This document shows positions 1 to 7,315 of a stretch of DNA of 51,287 nt, one piece after another; the stretch's first letter is position 1, and each line of letters starts with the position of its first letter. Location of the stretch: positions 1 through 51,287 of the IMG/VR virus record IMGVR_UViG_3300034071_002527. One strand, given 5' to 3'. The notes under the pieces are model-generated. The model searched no databases, was not told the DNA's origin, and was given only the letters and a program-made list of their open reading frames with translations. This DNA is from a virus. The translations under genes and the position numbers were made by a program.

Positions 1-1
1 T

Positions 2-139
2 ACCTACGATGATTGTCCAGAGATACGAAAACTCTTTAATTTTGCCCATATTATCGAGTGGAATCTTCAGTATGGCATGAATAATTATAAACAAGGAGCG
101 GCGGCATCTGGTAGGGAATTAATGATAAAAAATTATTAG
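2..139 (+). CDS. 3' end of an unrecognised protein (partial)
   Basis: An open frame enters from the left edge and gives 45 codons before TAG at 137-139. The visible C-terminus is mixed polar/aromatic and ends in MIKNY. I do not recognise the family. It converges on the FGE-fold gene. Because that gene looks like a retroelement target, this could be the end of an accessory gene of the same cassette, but nothing in the fragment proves it. Confidence 0.4.
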   Translation, partial: TYDDCPEIRKLFNFAHIIEWNLQYGMNNYKQGAAASGRELMIKNY

Positions 140-228
140 TGCGATACCGAAGGTACTGAGTAGGAGTAAGCTAATCTTATAGGTTGGGTTGAAGATTGTT
201 ACCCAATCTACTAAATCCTGTTTAAAAG

Positions 229-270
229 AGGCTGATAAGTGATAACTAATTACTGATTACTGATACTAGG
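229..270. repeat. Short degenerate GATAACT/GATTACT tandem repeats
   Basis: The stretch reads as loosely repeated 7-mers (TGATAACT, ATTACTG, ATTACTG). A related GTTAACT pair plus TGATAAC lies at 1072-1092, so such repeats flank the FGE-fold gene on both sides. Similar short tandem repeats are common between genes of filamentous cyanobacteria. No function is visible. Confidence 0.4.
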
Positions 271-295
271 TCTAACCTACCATTCGTGGCCGCCC

Positions 296-1045
296 TCAAC
301 AGACAACCCGAAAACCATTAACGTTGTAACGTAAGTCGCGCTGGTTGTTTCTATCTCTACTCGCAGAGCGACAGTAATTGGGAAAGCTGTCCCAAGAACC
401 GCCCCGGAGAACCTTTGGCGTGTAAAAGTTGATCGCCCGCTTTTCTTCTTCGGAAAGCTCCTGCCAAAAGCGTCCCCGCAGGGACTTTGGGATGTAAGCT
501 TCGTTGAGCTTACATTTTGGGTCGCTAATCCAAGCACTCCCATCAGTGAGTGCGCCTTGATAATTAGGGTGATAATCGTCCTGACACCATTCCCAGACGT
601 TTCCGAGCATATCGTAGAGTCCGAAGGCATTAGGGGGAAACTGTCCCACGGGAGTCGTTTGTTGTCGATATTCTCCCTTCGCTTCCCCTGCGTAGGTATT
701 ACTGGCATCGTAGTTGGACAATTCCCCGGTAATGGTTTCCCCAAAGTAAAACGGGGTGGTGGTTCCAGCACGACAAGCATATTCCCATTCCGCTTCCGTC
801 GGTAGGCGATAGGTTTTCCCGGTTATTTGACTCAATTTTTGGCAAAAGGCTTGAGCATCATTCCAACTAACCTTTTCTACCGGATTTTGGGGATTGTTTT
901 GAAACAGAGAGGGATTGTTTCCCATTACCGCTTCATATTGTGCCTGAGTCACCGGATATTTCCCAAAATTAAAATTTGCATTGGGAATCTGAACTAAGTC
1001 AATTGAATTTAGACAAGCAGGTAGGGTTAGAGTATCGTTAGTCAT
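296..1045 (-). CDS. FGE-sulfatase (formylglycine-generating enzyme fold) protein, possible DGR target
   Basis: The 249-residue protein has the hallmarks of the FGE/SUMF1 C-type-lectin fold: FGKYPVTQAQYEAVMG near the N-terminus, RLPTEAEWEYACRAG around residues 80-94, GLYDMLGNVWEWCQDDY around 140-156, then VLRGGSWDSFPNYCRSASR and a terminal FRVVC. The last ~35 residues (RGGSW...RDRNNQR...NVNGFRVVC) resemble variable regions of diversity-generating retroelement targets, where Asn codons of the template are diversified. A GC-rich stretch follows the stop. The start has a good AGGAG site. An insertion of ~35 residues precedes the RGGSW block. No template repeat or reverse transcriptase lies in the window, so the DGR role is inference; the fold assignment is firm. 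Confidence 0.85.
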   Translation of the reverse strand: MTNDTLTLPACLNSIDLVQIPNANFNFGKYPVTQAQYEAVMGNNPSLFQNNPQNPVEKVSWNDAQAFCQKLSQITGKTYRLPTEAEWEYACRAGTTTPFYFGETITGELSNYDASNTYAGEAKGEYRQQTTPVGQFPPNAFGLYDMLGNVWEWCQDDYHPNYQGALTDGSAWISDPKCKLNEAYIPKSLRGRFWQELSEEEKRAINFYTPKVLRGGSWDSFPNYCRSASRDRNNQRDLRYNVNGFRVVC

Positions 1046-1120
1046 GATTTTCTCCTGTTAATTTTTTGCTGTTAACTGTTAACTGATAACCCTGTCGCTT
1101 TAGGGCAGAGTTAGTGACGG

Positions 1121-1495
1121 TTATTTGTACAGTAGTATTTTTCTAGTTTTAGCTTCTTTGATTAGCCGATTACAAACATCATGCGAAGTATGTCCATCCC
1201 ATTCAGGAGCTTTGGGAACCCATACAGAATTTGGAATTAAATCTGCAAATTTTATAGGTAAATGATAGGTAATCATTCCGCTATTCAATTTACAACCCGT
1301 AATAAACCATCCTTCCCACACAGTCTCGTCGCTGTGACAATAAGAGGCAAAGGACTTGTCTGGAAGTAATCCAATGAGTTGAATAAATAAAAGACTTCGA
1401 TGGTCATAGATTTCCTCAAAAGTGTGGTATCCATCTGAAACCTTGCGACTCTCGCAAGGGATAAAGTTATCGTTGACTGTAATTCCTTCTGTCAT
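1121..1495 (-). CDS. Phage protein with WDGH motif
   Basis: The 124-residue protein contains YHTFEEIYDHRSLLFIQL, a W-x-G-W-F-I-x-G segment, ITYHLPIKFADL, and a terminal APEWDGHTSHDVCNRLI. This layout matches small phage proteins named after the WDGH motif; their biochemical role is unknown to me. It is the last gene of a minus-strand operon, starting 2 nt after the previous stop, and the GGAGG within the last codons of the previous gene serves as its ribosome binding site. Confidence 0.7.
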   Translation of the reverse strand: MTEGITVNDNFIPCESRKVSDGYHTFEEIYDHRSLLFIQLIGLLPDKSFASYCHSDETVWEGWFITGCKLNSGMITYHLPIKFADLIPNSVWVPKAPEWDGHTSHDVCNRLIKEAKTRKILLYK

Positions 1496-1497
1496 GG

Positions 1498-1944
1498 TTA
1501 TTTGCCTCCTAGTCCGTCATGTTTTTGTGCTTTAATGAAGGAATCGATTGTGTCGATTGCTTTGATTATAACAGATAAATCTGTAGTAGTGTGCAAAGAA
1601 AGATTTTTTTCAGACCATTGGTAAATGGCTTTTACCTGCTTTTGTAGGCGGAGGGTGCGGGAAAAGTTTTCGTATAGCTTTTGAATCGCCTCAGTGACTA
1701 AAACAGCATCGACACCACCATAAGAACCCCTAAAATGATAGAAAGCAATGCCGTCTTCATAATAAGGAGTTCGGTCAAGGGTAAACACGACATCTTTGAG
1801 TCTTTTGCTATTGACACAGACAGCACGACAGCGTTTAGCAGATACAAGGTCAATATTGAATATTCTAAAATATTCGTCCATATTTGATGTATCAGCAAAA
1901 CCAATACTTGCAACTTTATCACCAATATTTAATACTTTAGACAT
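1498..1944 (-). CDS. Hypothetical phage protein, 148 aa
   Basis: No family is recognised. I chose ATG 1944 because GGAGGG lies at the right distance upstream; a longer frame back to 2013 would run through the neighbouring gene and lacks such a site. The product starts MSKVLNIGDKVASIGF, is mixed alpha/beta in composition, and has a helical, Lys-rich second half. It overlaps the end of the upstream gene by 8 bp, so translational coupling is likely. Confidence 0.6.
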   Translation of the reverse strand: MSKVLNIGDKVASIGFADTSNMDEYFRIFNIDLVSAKRCRAVCVNSKRLKDVVFTLDRTPYYEDGIAFYHFRGSYGGVDAVLVTEAIQKLYENFSRTLRLQKQVKAIYQWSEKNLSLHTTTDLSVIIKAIDTIDSFIKAQKHDGLGGK

Positions 1945-2482
1945 TGAAACCCTCCAAAATTTGATTAAATGTTTGAACTTCCAAAAGTGTAAGTTCAGTT
2001 TCAGAAAAAACAAGGTCTTTAGATTTAAAAAAACCGTCTAAAGTTTCAGATAGCCGATTTAAAATCTCAAAAGTTTTTAAACCTTGCTGAAGATTATCAA
2101 GGCTTAAAGAGTTAACTTCGCTACTTAAACCGGTAATATATCGTCTGATTTTGAGGTTTAAGACTGATTGAAGGTATTCTTTTTTAGAGACTTCATCCCA
2201 TAGCCACAGATAGTCAAAGCTAGAAGGGAAAGCAGGGTGAGGTTGTCCTCTCCAATTAGCTAGAAATCTGGATTCATGAGAGACTAAGGCACGATAAACT
2301 GTGTATTTAGACGATTGTTTGTAGTCATTCATGTCAAAAGGTTTGTAGTCATTCATGTCAAAAGGTTGAATATGGGCAAGTTTAGGGGTAACTGAGTGAA
2401 CTACGAAAACATAAGGGAAGGTGTCAACACAGTATAACCTGCGTTCTAGACCAAATAATTTATCACCGGTTTTTAATTGCAT
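1937..2482 (-). CDS. Hypothetical phage protein, 181 aa, first gene of a minus-strand operon
   Basis: The start is placed at ATG 2482 (MQLKTGDKLFGLERRLYCVDTF). The longer frame from 2581 would place a near-consensus promoter (2528-2556) inside the coding region. The protein begins with a small beta-rich domain, contains the octapeptide PFDMNDYK twice in tandem, and ends with a predicted helical region rich in Leu and Glu. Family unknown. Downstream genes at 1498-1944 and 1121-1495 follow with overlap or 2-nt spacing. Confidence 0.6.
   Translation of the reverse strand: MQLKTGDKLFGLERRLYCVDTFPYVFVVHSVTPKLAHIQPFDMNDYKPFDMNDYKQSSKYTVYRALVSHESRFLANWRGQPHPAFPSSFDYLWLWDEVSKKEYLQSVLNLKIRRYITGLSSEVNSLSLDNLQQGLKTFEILNRLSETLDGFFKSKDLVFSETELTLLEVQTFNQILEGFNV
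2318..2365 (-). repeat. 24-bp perfect tandem duplication inside a coding region
   Basis: Two identical 24-bp units lie side by side (2318-2341 and 2342-2365) and add one extra PFDMNDYK octapeptide in frame. Perfect identity suggests a recent slippage or recombination event. Confidence 0.9.
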
Positions 2483-2527
2483 GAGAATATAGAATAGTAG
2501 GTGTGGCTGTTGAACTTGATTGAAACA

Positions 2528-2556
2528 AATATAGCAAATTTTGCAAGACTTGTCAA
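2528..2556 (-). promoter_or_regulatory. Sigma-70-type promoter, minus strand
   Basis: On the minus strand this reads TTGACA, a 17-bp spacer and TATATT. It lies about 45 bp upstream of ATG 2482 and should drive the three-gene operon 2482 to 1121. Confidence 0.8.
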
Positions 2557-2574
2557 GGGGTATTTTGAAAAAAT

Positions 2575-2580
2575 CGCTCA
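2575..2580 (+). promoter_or_regulatory. CGCYCA leader motif upstream of the scaffold gene
   Basis: CGCTCA sits 50 nt before ATG 2631 and runs into a small CTCAA-(4-5 nt)-TTGAG inverted repeat. It is one of thirteen leader copies in the window. Confidence 0.55.
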
Positions 2581-2630
2581 AAATATTTGAGTAATCTAAA
2601 ATTAAGCTAAAATTAAGCTAAAAATAAAAT

Positions 2631-3251
2631 ATGACGTTAGAAGAATTAAAGGCATTATTGGAAGAGTCTCAAGCCTCGCTATTAAAGCAAGTCCAGACCA
2701 GTTTACAGGGAGTGAAAGGGGAAATTCTCCAAGAAGTGGACAAGAAAAATTCTGGGACAGTCAGTAGTCTAATAAAAAGTTTAAAACCTAAAGAAGAAAA
2801 AGTGCCAGTTCAGGAAGAAGAAAAAGCAACAGTTCAGGAAGAAGAAAAAACTAAATTAAGTTTAAAAGCATTGGAAAGACAAATTGCAGATTTTAAAGCG
2901 CAGTTAGAAGACAAAGACAAGAAATTACTTCTAAAAGAATTGGACGGCAATCTATTAAGTGCTTTGAATGGTAAAAAAGTTTTAAATAGTGCGATTGCTT
3001 TGAAGGTTTTTAAGTTAGAGAATGAGGGCAATTTGCAACAAGAAGACGGTGTATGGTATGTCAAGAGCGGAGAATCTGTAGTTTCGTTGGATACGGCTGT
3101 AGATAAGTTTTTAGAAACCGATTTCGGAAAAACCCTAGTACCTCCTACATCGAAAGCAAGAGGTAGTGGTTTAAAGCCTCAAAACACAACGGTAGCCCCC
3201 AAAGAAGATAGTAAAAAGAATATCCTTGATGAATTGTTTTTAGAGGACTAA
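2631..3251 (+). CDS. Probable capsid scaffolding protein
   Basis: The 206-residue, highly charged protein has a predicted N-terminal coiled coil (MTLEELKALLEESQASLLKQ), a Lys/Glu linker with the tandem unit VQEEEK, a second helix around residues 82-105, then a small mixed domain and a basic tail. Composition, size and position directly upstream of the major capsid gene match siphophage scaffold proteins. No protease domain is visible, so the scaffold may be released intact or cleaved by a protein elsewhere. The assignment comes from context and composition, not from a diagnostic motif. Confidence 0.6.
   Translation: MTLEELKALLEESQASLLKQVQTSLQGVKGEILQEVDKKNSGTVSSLIKSLKPKEEKVPVQEEEKATVQEEEKTKLSLKALERQIADFKAQLEDKDKKLLLKELDGNLLSALNGKKVLNSAIALKVFKLENEGNLQQEDGVWYVKSGESVVSLDTAVDKFLETDFGKTLVPPTSKARGSGLKPQNTTVAPKEDSKKNILDELFLED
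2806..2853 (+). repeat. 24-bp tandem repeat in the scaffold gene
   Basis: Two near-identical 24-bp units encode consecutive VQEEEK-type segments in the charged linker. Confidence 0.8.
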
Positions 3252-3259
3252 TCAAATCT

Positions 3260-3544
3260 TTAATAGATAGTCAAACAATGAAGAGCAAGCACAAATTTAA
3301 TCAAGTTTGCTTGTTCTTTAATGTTTAAGCTACGGTTTTTTAATTTTTCAAAATCAAAAACTACCCCTTCTACCATGTGGGAAAGAATCAAAGGAAAATC
3401 AAAAATAAAAACATCGGGATTGTCAGAATCAAAGGGATGAAGGTCAATCCAATAGTCCCAACTGGTGTCAGAAGTGGTAGAAATTTCTAAATGAAGATGG
3501 ATAGAATCGGAATGTTTATTGAACTCAAAATTTTTGACAATCAT
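3260..3544 (-). CDS. Hypothetical minus-strand insert between scaffold and capsid genes, 94 aa
   Basis: The product starts MIVKNFEFNKHSDSIHLHLE and contains alternating beta-type segments, then a Leu-rich helix at the C-terminus. No family is recognised. It lies against the direction of the surrounding structural genes and has its own promoter, so it behaves like a moron (an independently transcribed insert). The ribosome binding site is weak. Confidence 0.55.
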   Translation of the reverse strand: MIVKNFEFNKHSDSIHLHLEISTTSDTSWDYWIDLHPFDSDNPDVFIFDFPLILSHMVEGVVFDFEKLKNRSLNIKEQANLIKFVLALHCLTIY

Positions 3545-3567
3545 TGGAAATCTCGGCTGTTTTTTCT

Positions 3568-3597
3568 ATGATAGCACAAATTATAGAAATTTTTCAA
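3568..3597 (-). promoter_or_regulatory. Promoter for the 3260-3544 insert, minus strand
   Basis: On the minus strand TTGAAA is followed after 18 bp by TATCAT, preceded by TGTGC (extended -10 type). It lies 24 bp upstream of the ATG. Confidence 0.6.
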
Positions 3598-3601
3598 AAA
3601 A

Positions 3602-3630
3602 GTCGCCCAATTCTAAAATTAGAGTGCGAC
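3602..3630 (+). promoter_or_regulatory. CGCYCA motif in a hairpin upstream of the capsid gene
   Basis: CGCCCA at 3604-3609 is part of a stem GTCGC...GCGAC whose loop contains the palindrome CTAAAATTAG. It lies in the capsid gene leader, 98 nt before ATG 3708, the longest motif-to-start distance in the window. Confidence 0.5.
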
Positions 3631-3707
3631 TACAGGCCTATTTAACTTGTAGATACCGTTGTACCGGATAAAGTGCAAAAGAAAAATCTACAACAAACAC
3701 AAAGAAA

Positions 3708-4754
3708 ATGGCAAAGTTAAATTTGGCTGTACTCAATAACGTTTTTTCAGAGTTATTGACTCAAGAAATTAATCGTAGTGCAACGTTTTTAGGATTATTA
3801 AGCAAGTTTCCCGAACGCAAATCTAACATCCAATGGGGTGTAGGAATGGGAGGTACTACCGCAACTGGAGTAGCGATTACTGGTTCTGCACCTGCGGCTT
3901 CAATGGATGCAACGTTACCGGCGCAATTACCTATTAGTGCGGCAAGTGTTCAATCAACTTTTACCTTAAATCTGAAGGAAATCGAAGAGTCTAAAGAACA
4001 AGTGAGCAATGAGGAATTGCGTAATTTGTTGGAAGCCCAAATGCGAAACGCAGTTGAAGAAATTGCGACTACCCTGAACAAAAAACTGTATGATGGTTCT
4101 GGAGCTATTGCAGATGGGGGTTTAATTGGGTTATCAATTGCCGCTTCTGGACAAGACTACGCTGGTATTTCCAGTGCAACTTATCCGTTATGGAATGTCT
4201 CTGAAGTAGATGCGTGGGATGCTAGTGCAACGGGTACGGATAAGCGACAAGCCTTAAAAACTGATTTTTTGTTAGAGCTAGACCGTAAAATCCGTTATCG
4301 ACCTGGTGCGTATGACCTTATCTTGACGACTCCTAAAGTGGTAGAGCAGTACAAAAAAGTTTTTGAAACTAATCGTAGCTATCAAATCATGACTTTTGAA
4401 GGTCAGCGTGTACCTTTAATTGACTTAGGATTTAATGTGGCGGGGTACATGGGTCGCCCCATTATCGATGACGTATTCTGTTCTCGGACTCGGACTGCCG
4501 CAGAATCGGCTATCACTACTGCGGTAGGAACTGCGGTAGATGAAGGTGTAATGTATTTTCTGAAAAAAGACGATTTACGCTTCTATTCTACTCCTGTAGT
4601 CGGTGCTTTTTCTGCCAATGGGGTATATACCTTAATGCGTCAGTTAGCCCAAACTTCCTTGTATGTTGATAACTTTGTAGTTGGTTGTATTCCTCAATTA
4701 CAGTTGACTACTCGTAAGAATGTAGGGGTTATTAAAAACATTAAGGTAGGCTAG
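3708..4754 (+). CDS. Major capsid protein
   Basis: The 348-residue protein has the size and layout of an HK97-fold capsid subunit: an N-terminal arm (LAVLNNVFSELLTQEINRS), a long predicted helix (EELRNLLEAQMRNAVEEIATTLNKKLYDG, residues ~104-132) as in the spine helix, a central A-domain with DLILTTPKVVEQYKK, GYMGRPIIDDVFC, and a C-terminal beta segment rich in Thr and Val. No N-terminal prodomain is evident. It lies after the scaffold gene and is followed by a strong terminator, as expected for a highly expressed late gene. Confidence 0.85.
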   Translation: MAKLNLAVLNNVFSELLTQEINRSATFLGLLSKFPERKSNIQWGVGMGGTTATGVAITGSAPAASMDATLPAQLPISAASVQSTFTLNLKEIEESKEQVSNEELRNLLEAQMRNAVEEIATTLNKKLYDGSGAIADGGLIGLSIAASGQDYAGISSATYPLWNVSEVDAWDASATGTDKRQALKTDFLLELDRKIRYRPGAYDLILTTPKVVEQYKKVFETNRSYQIMTFEGQRVPLIDLGFNVAGYMGRPIIDDVFCSRTRTAAESAITTAVGTAVDEGVMYFLKKDDLRFYSTPVVGAFSANGVYTLMRQLAQTSLYVDNFVVGCIPQLQLTTRKNVGVIKNIKVG

Positions 4755-4777
4755 ATTTAACTCTAATTCCAAAAATT

Positions 4778-4806
4778 AAAGCAGGACTGTATGCCTGCTT
4801 TTTTTT
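4778..4806 (+). terminator. Rho-independent terminator after the capsid gene
   Basis: A stem AAGCAGG...CCTGCTT is followed by an uninterrupted T run. It ends just before the convergent gene at 4810. Confidence 0.9.
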
Positions 4807-4809
4807 GTT

Positions 4810-5088
4810 TTAATCTACATCAAAATCGTCAGGGTCAAAACGAAAAGTGTCGACTAATGATTCAGTCAAATCTTGCACATCCTTTAGAAATTCAATTTCT
4901 AACATATTTAAAAGTTTTAAATTATTAGAGATGCGTGTTTTGAGTATCTCAAGAGCATGACGTTTCAAGATAAGTCTTTCATTCTTGAATAAAGAATCAG
5001 AAATTTTTAATTCTGCATCAACTTCCAACATTTTTTTATCCAAGAAATTCTTTATTTTAGTTAAGCCTTGTGAACTATTTAAAGTCAT
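4810..5088 (-). CDS. Small helical protein, paralog of its upstream neighbour
   Basis: The 92-residue protein is predicted to be almost wholly helical. Over ~60 residues it aligns with the product of 5075-5284: (T/S)LN...L.(K/R)IK.FLD.K..E(V/I)D.EL..., then (F)KN/KQ...L...R and I..N(L/I)K.L. It has an acidic C-terminal extension (DPDDFDVD) that the partner lacks. It overlaps the partner by 14 bp and has AAGGA upstream. Function unknown. Confidence 0.6.
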   Translation of the reverse strand: MTLNSSQGLTKIKNFLDKKMLEVDAELKISDSLFKNERLILKRHALEILKTRISNNLKLLNMLEIEFLKDVQDLTESLVDTFRFDPDDFDVD

Positions 5089-5284
5089 AATTTTTTCCTT
5101 TTTCTAGCCTTTTTATATTATGAAGTATGCTTGTTTTGAAGCTTTGAAGAATCTTTCTCTGAATTAACAAGCTATTCTGTTTAAATTGACCATTATTCTC
5201 GGTCAATTCGGTATCTATTTCTTGAATTTTTTCATCAAGAAAGTCTTTTATTCTGTTTAAGCTTTTTAGTTTATTAAGAGACAA
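5075..5284 (-). CDS. Small helical protein, paralog, TTG start
   Basis: The 69-residue product is helical and charged. No in-frame ATG exists at the right place; TTG at 5284 is chosen because it aligns with the initiator Met of the paralog (SLNKLKSLNRIKDFLDEK against TLNSSQGLTKIKNFLDKK). AGAGGAAA lies upstream. The gene is the first of a two-gene minus-strand unit with a near-consensus promoter. The pair looks like a tandem gene duplication. Confidence 0.55.
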   Translation of the reverse strand: MSLNKLKSLNRIKDFLDEKIQEIDTELTENNGQFKQNSLLIQRKILQSFKTSILHNIKRLEKGKNYDFK

Positions 5285-5316
5285 AGGGAGATTTCCTCTT
5301 TCTAGTAGTTATTCCC

Positions 5317-5345
5317 ATTTTAACAAACCTTTTAATGTTTGTCAA
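5317..5345 (-). promoter_or_regulatory. Sigma-70-type promoter, minus strand
   Basis: TTGACA, 17-bp spacer, TAAAAT on the minus strand, about 33 bp from the TTG start at 5284. Confidence 0.8.
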
Positions 5346-5352
5346 GGAGTTA

Positions 5353-5358
5353 CGCTCA
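5353..5358 (+). promoter_or_regulatory. CGCYCA leader motif upstream of 5389
   Basis: CGCTCA lies 30 nt before ATG 5389 and only 7 bp from the -35 of the opposing minus-strand promoter, so the two signals are nearly back to back. Confidence 0.5.
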
Positions 5359-5388
5359 AAAAACAGATAGAGTTAGTTAATTAAAAAA

Positions 5389-5751
5389 ATGTTATTTAGT
5401 CCCGAAGAAGTATCGAGAATTAGATTAGTGTTAGGATACGAAGAGTTTCCCAAATACGAACAAGAATTAAATATTGCGCTTGAAAAAATTAAAGACGGAC
5501 TCAGATATGATAGAGTGATTGCACTTGTTGATAAAATAGAGGAAATTGATGGAAAAATTCAAGAATATGTAGAAAGACTTTATGTTGTAGAAGTTGAAGG
5601 TATTAAATTGCAATATCAAAATATCATAGATGGGTTAAAAAAAGAAGGGACGAGACGATTAAAAGAATTAGCCCACCAAACGGCATTAGATGTCCGATAT
5701 AATCCTTTTAAAGGCGGTGGGCAGGGATTTTCCTTTGTCAGTTTTCCTTGA
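5389..5751 (+). CDS. Hypothetical protein of the head/tail region, 120 aa
   Basis: The protein begins MLFSPEEVSRIRLVLGY, is mostly helical in its first 90 residues (LVDKIEEIDGKIQEYVERL), and ends in a Gly/Phe-rich tail (GGGQGFSFVSFP). Position after the capsid gene and the late-type leader suggest a structural or head-completion role. No family motif is recognised. Confidence 0.5.
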   Translation: MLFSPEEVSRIRLVLGYEEFPKYEQELNIALEKIKDGLRYDRVIALVDKIEEIDGKIQEYVERLYVVEVEGIKLQYQNIIDGLKKEGTRRLKELAHQTALDVRYNPFKGGGQGFSFVSFP

Positions 5752-5759
5752 ACTTAGAA

Positions 5760-6704
5760 TTACAAAATTTTAAATTGTTTACTCAAGGAATCAGAAATGG
5801 AAGAATAGCCTAAAGAGGGGAAAGAAGAAACCTCTTTAATTTGTTTAGGGTTAAGATATGGAATATTATCCATAGACGAATCGCCAGATTCACCTTCAAA
5901 CAATTTACGAACTGGAATCCAACCAAGAAAGTTACCAAAAAAGGCAAGCTGATTAGAAGCTATCGCACAGTGTTCAAGTGCAGACCAATGACCGCTTTTA
6001 ACTAAACGGAGAAAAAGTTTAACATCGGCGGTAACGTTTGAATTACCAGTGTGGTTTAAGTACGAAACTCTAGCACATCTAGCACTAGAGATGGCAAATA
6101 ATACCAAAAAGTTGTCTTTGTATTTTTCTTTTTCTTCAGGGTGGACATAGGGAAGATGAAGAAAAACATCGTCGGAAGTAATTTCTAAATCTGGAAACTC
6201 AGTAATAGCTTTTTTCATTAATAAGGCTATTTCTCGAATTTCAGGTTGAGCGTCGATATTAGTCCGTAGATTGAAAAAGTTTTCCCATTGAGTACCAGTA
6301 ATAACAACATCTACTAATTGGAAAGGCTCGGTTAAGCGATTGACAATTTCTTTATGTACACCTAGTCGATGCAATAGATTACCGTAAATTCGCTGAGAAT
6401 GCAAAGATAAAAACCAAATCAAGTTAGCCAATTGGTGCTTGAAGCCCTGTAATGGTACACCAGACTGCATCCCTTTTTGGTTAGTACCCCAAGAGAGGGG
6501 GTAATAAGGGTTAGCAAGAAGTTTTGCGTCTTTTTTAGCAATTGGAACAGCACGATTAGATTCTGTATTAGAAGACAAAATGCGATGTTTGTTCAATTGA
6601 GCCAAAACAAAACGTGGCATGGTGATTTGAAAAGTGGTGATAGCCGATTTTGTACGGTGATTGAAAGTTTGAGCTATTACCAAGGCTTTAAGAGTAGTAG
6701 GCAT
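5760..6704 (-). CDS. thyX: ThyX-type flavin-dependent thymidylate synthase
   Basis: ThyX methylates dUMP to dTMP using methylene-tetrahydrofolate and FAD/NADPH. The signature is at residues 39-51, KHRILSSNTESNR, close to RHRxxSxNExSxR, with K for the first R and T for the first E. Further family features are FFNLRTNIDAQPEIREIA (residues ~143-160), RCARVSYLNH (~209-218) and SALEHCA (~239-245). At 314 residues it is longer than the commonest ~220-250-residue bacterial forms, mainly through a central segment and a C-terminal extension. It lies 7 nt downstream of the sigma factor gene, in one operon with it, and supports phage DNA synthesis. Confidence 0.85.
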   Translation of the reverse strand: MPTTLKALVIAQTFNHRTKSAITTFQITMPRFVLAQLNKHRILSSNTESNRAVPIAKKDAKLLANPYYPLSWGTNQKGMQSGVPLQGFKHQLANLIWFLSLHSQRIYGNLLHRLGVHKEIVNRLTEPFQLVDVVITGTQWENFFNLRTNIDAQPEIREIALLMKKAITEFPDLEITSDDVFLHLPYVHPEEKEKYKDNFLVLFAISSARCARVSYLNHTGNSNVTADVKLFLRLVKSGHWSALEHCAIASNQLAFFGNFLGWIPVRKLFEGESGDSSMDNIPYLNPKQIKEVSSFPSLGYSSISDSLSKQFKIL

Positions 6705-6711
6705 GGAAAAA

Positions 6712-7221
6712 TTAGGGGTGAAATCCTGCTAAGGTTAATTTATGTTTTATTATGTTAACATGATTTTTCAGTTTTTGCAAGGATATTTTCAGTTCGGAGC
6801 AAATTAGTGCATAAGAACTATTCCTCGACCATCGCAAAGCAACAATCTGTTTTTCTACGGGTGTTAAGGATTCTAAGAAACTAGCCAAAATTAGCCTGTG
6901 TTCTTCGGAATCAGTAGAAAAGGTGGAAAACTTCAGAGAATTAGAAAGAAAATATTGCTGAGTCTGACGGTGTTTTAACCGATTAAATTTACATCGCAAA
7001 TCAAGCCAACAGTGGGTGGTTAGGGAACCTTTAGAGGGGTTCCAAGTTTTCAATTTTTTCAAAACGACAAGAATACCTTCTTGCATATAATCTTCACCAG
7101 ATACATCACAGTCAGACATAGCACGTTTAATGGCTTGCAATTGTGATTGAATCAGACTCAAAGTTTGATTGCTATAAAAAGCTTTGATTTGTTGTTGAGG
7201 GGTTAAATTTAGGTGTTGCAT
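6712..7221 (-). CDS. Phage-encoded sigma-70-family RNA polymerase factor
   Basis: The 169-residue protein has the two-domain layout of small sigma factors. A region-2-like part at residues ~43-84 contains DYMQEGILVVLKKLKTWNPS followed by FNRLKHR. A region-4-like helix-turn-helix at ~120-163 reads LTPVEKQIVALRWSRNSSY...LKISLQKLKNHVNIIKHKL. No region 1.1 or 3 is evident, as in ECF or phage late sigma factors. Such a protein binds host core polymerase and redirects it. It is first in an operon with thyX and has its own host-type promoter, which suits an early or middle gene. Its target sites are unknown; the CGCYCA motif is the obvious candidate. Confidence 0.75.
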   Translation of the reverse strand: MQHLNLTPQQQIKAFYSNQTLSLIQSQLQAIKRAMSDCDVSGEDYMQEGILVVLKKLKTWNPSKGSLTTHCWLDLRCKFNRLKHRQTQQYFLSNSLKFSTFSTDSEEHRLILASFLESLTPVEKQIVALRWSRNSSYALICSELKISLQKLKNHVNIIKHKLTLAGFHP

Positions 7222-7254
7222 GATAGGGTAAGTTAGAATAGGTAGTGTGAACTA

Positions 7255-7283
7255 ATTATATCACAAGATTTGAACTTAAGCAA
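7255..7283 (-). promoter_or_regulatory. Promoter of the sigma factor-thyX operon, minus strand
   Basis: TTGCTT, 17-bp spacer, TATAAT with TGA just before it (extended -10) on the minus strand, 34 bp upstream of ATG 7221. Confidence 0.7.
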
Positions 7284-7315
7284 CGTTTATAAACAAAGAT
7301 GTACTAAGAAAGCAA

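Noticed and set aside
277-805. Open frames 277-780 (-) and 557-805 (+)
   Set aside because: They overlap the FGE-fold gene in other frames, lack ribosome binding sites and have no recognisable domains.
1498-2581. Longer starts at 2013 and 2581 for the two minus-strand genes
   Set aside because: The first overlaps its neighbour by more than 70 bp without a binding site; the second would include the promoter at 2528-2556.
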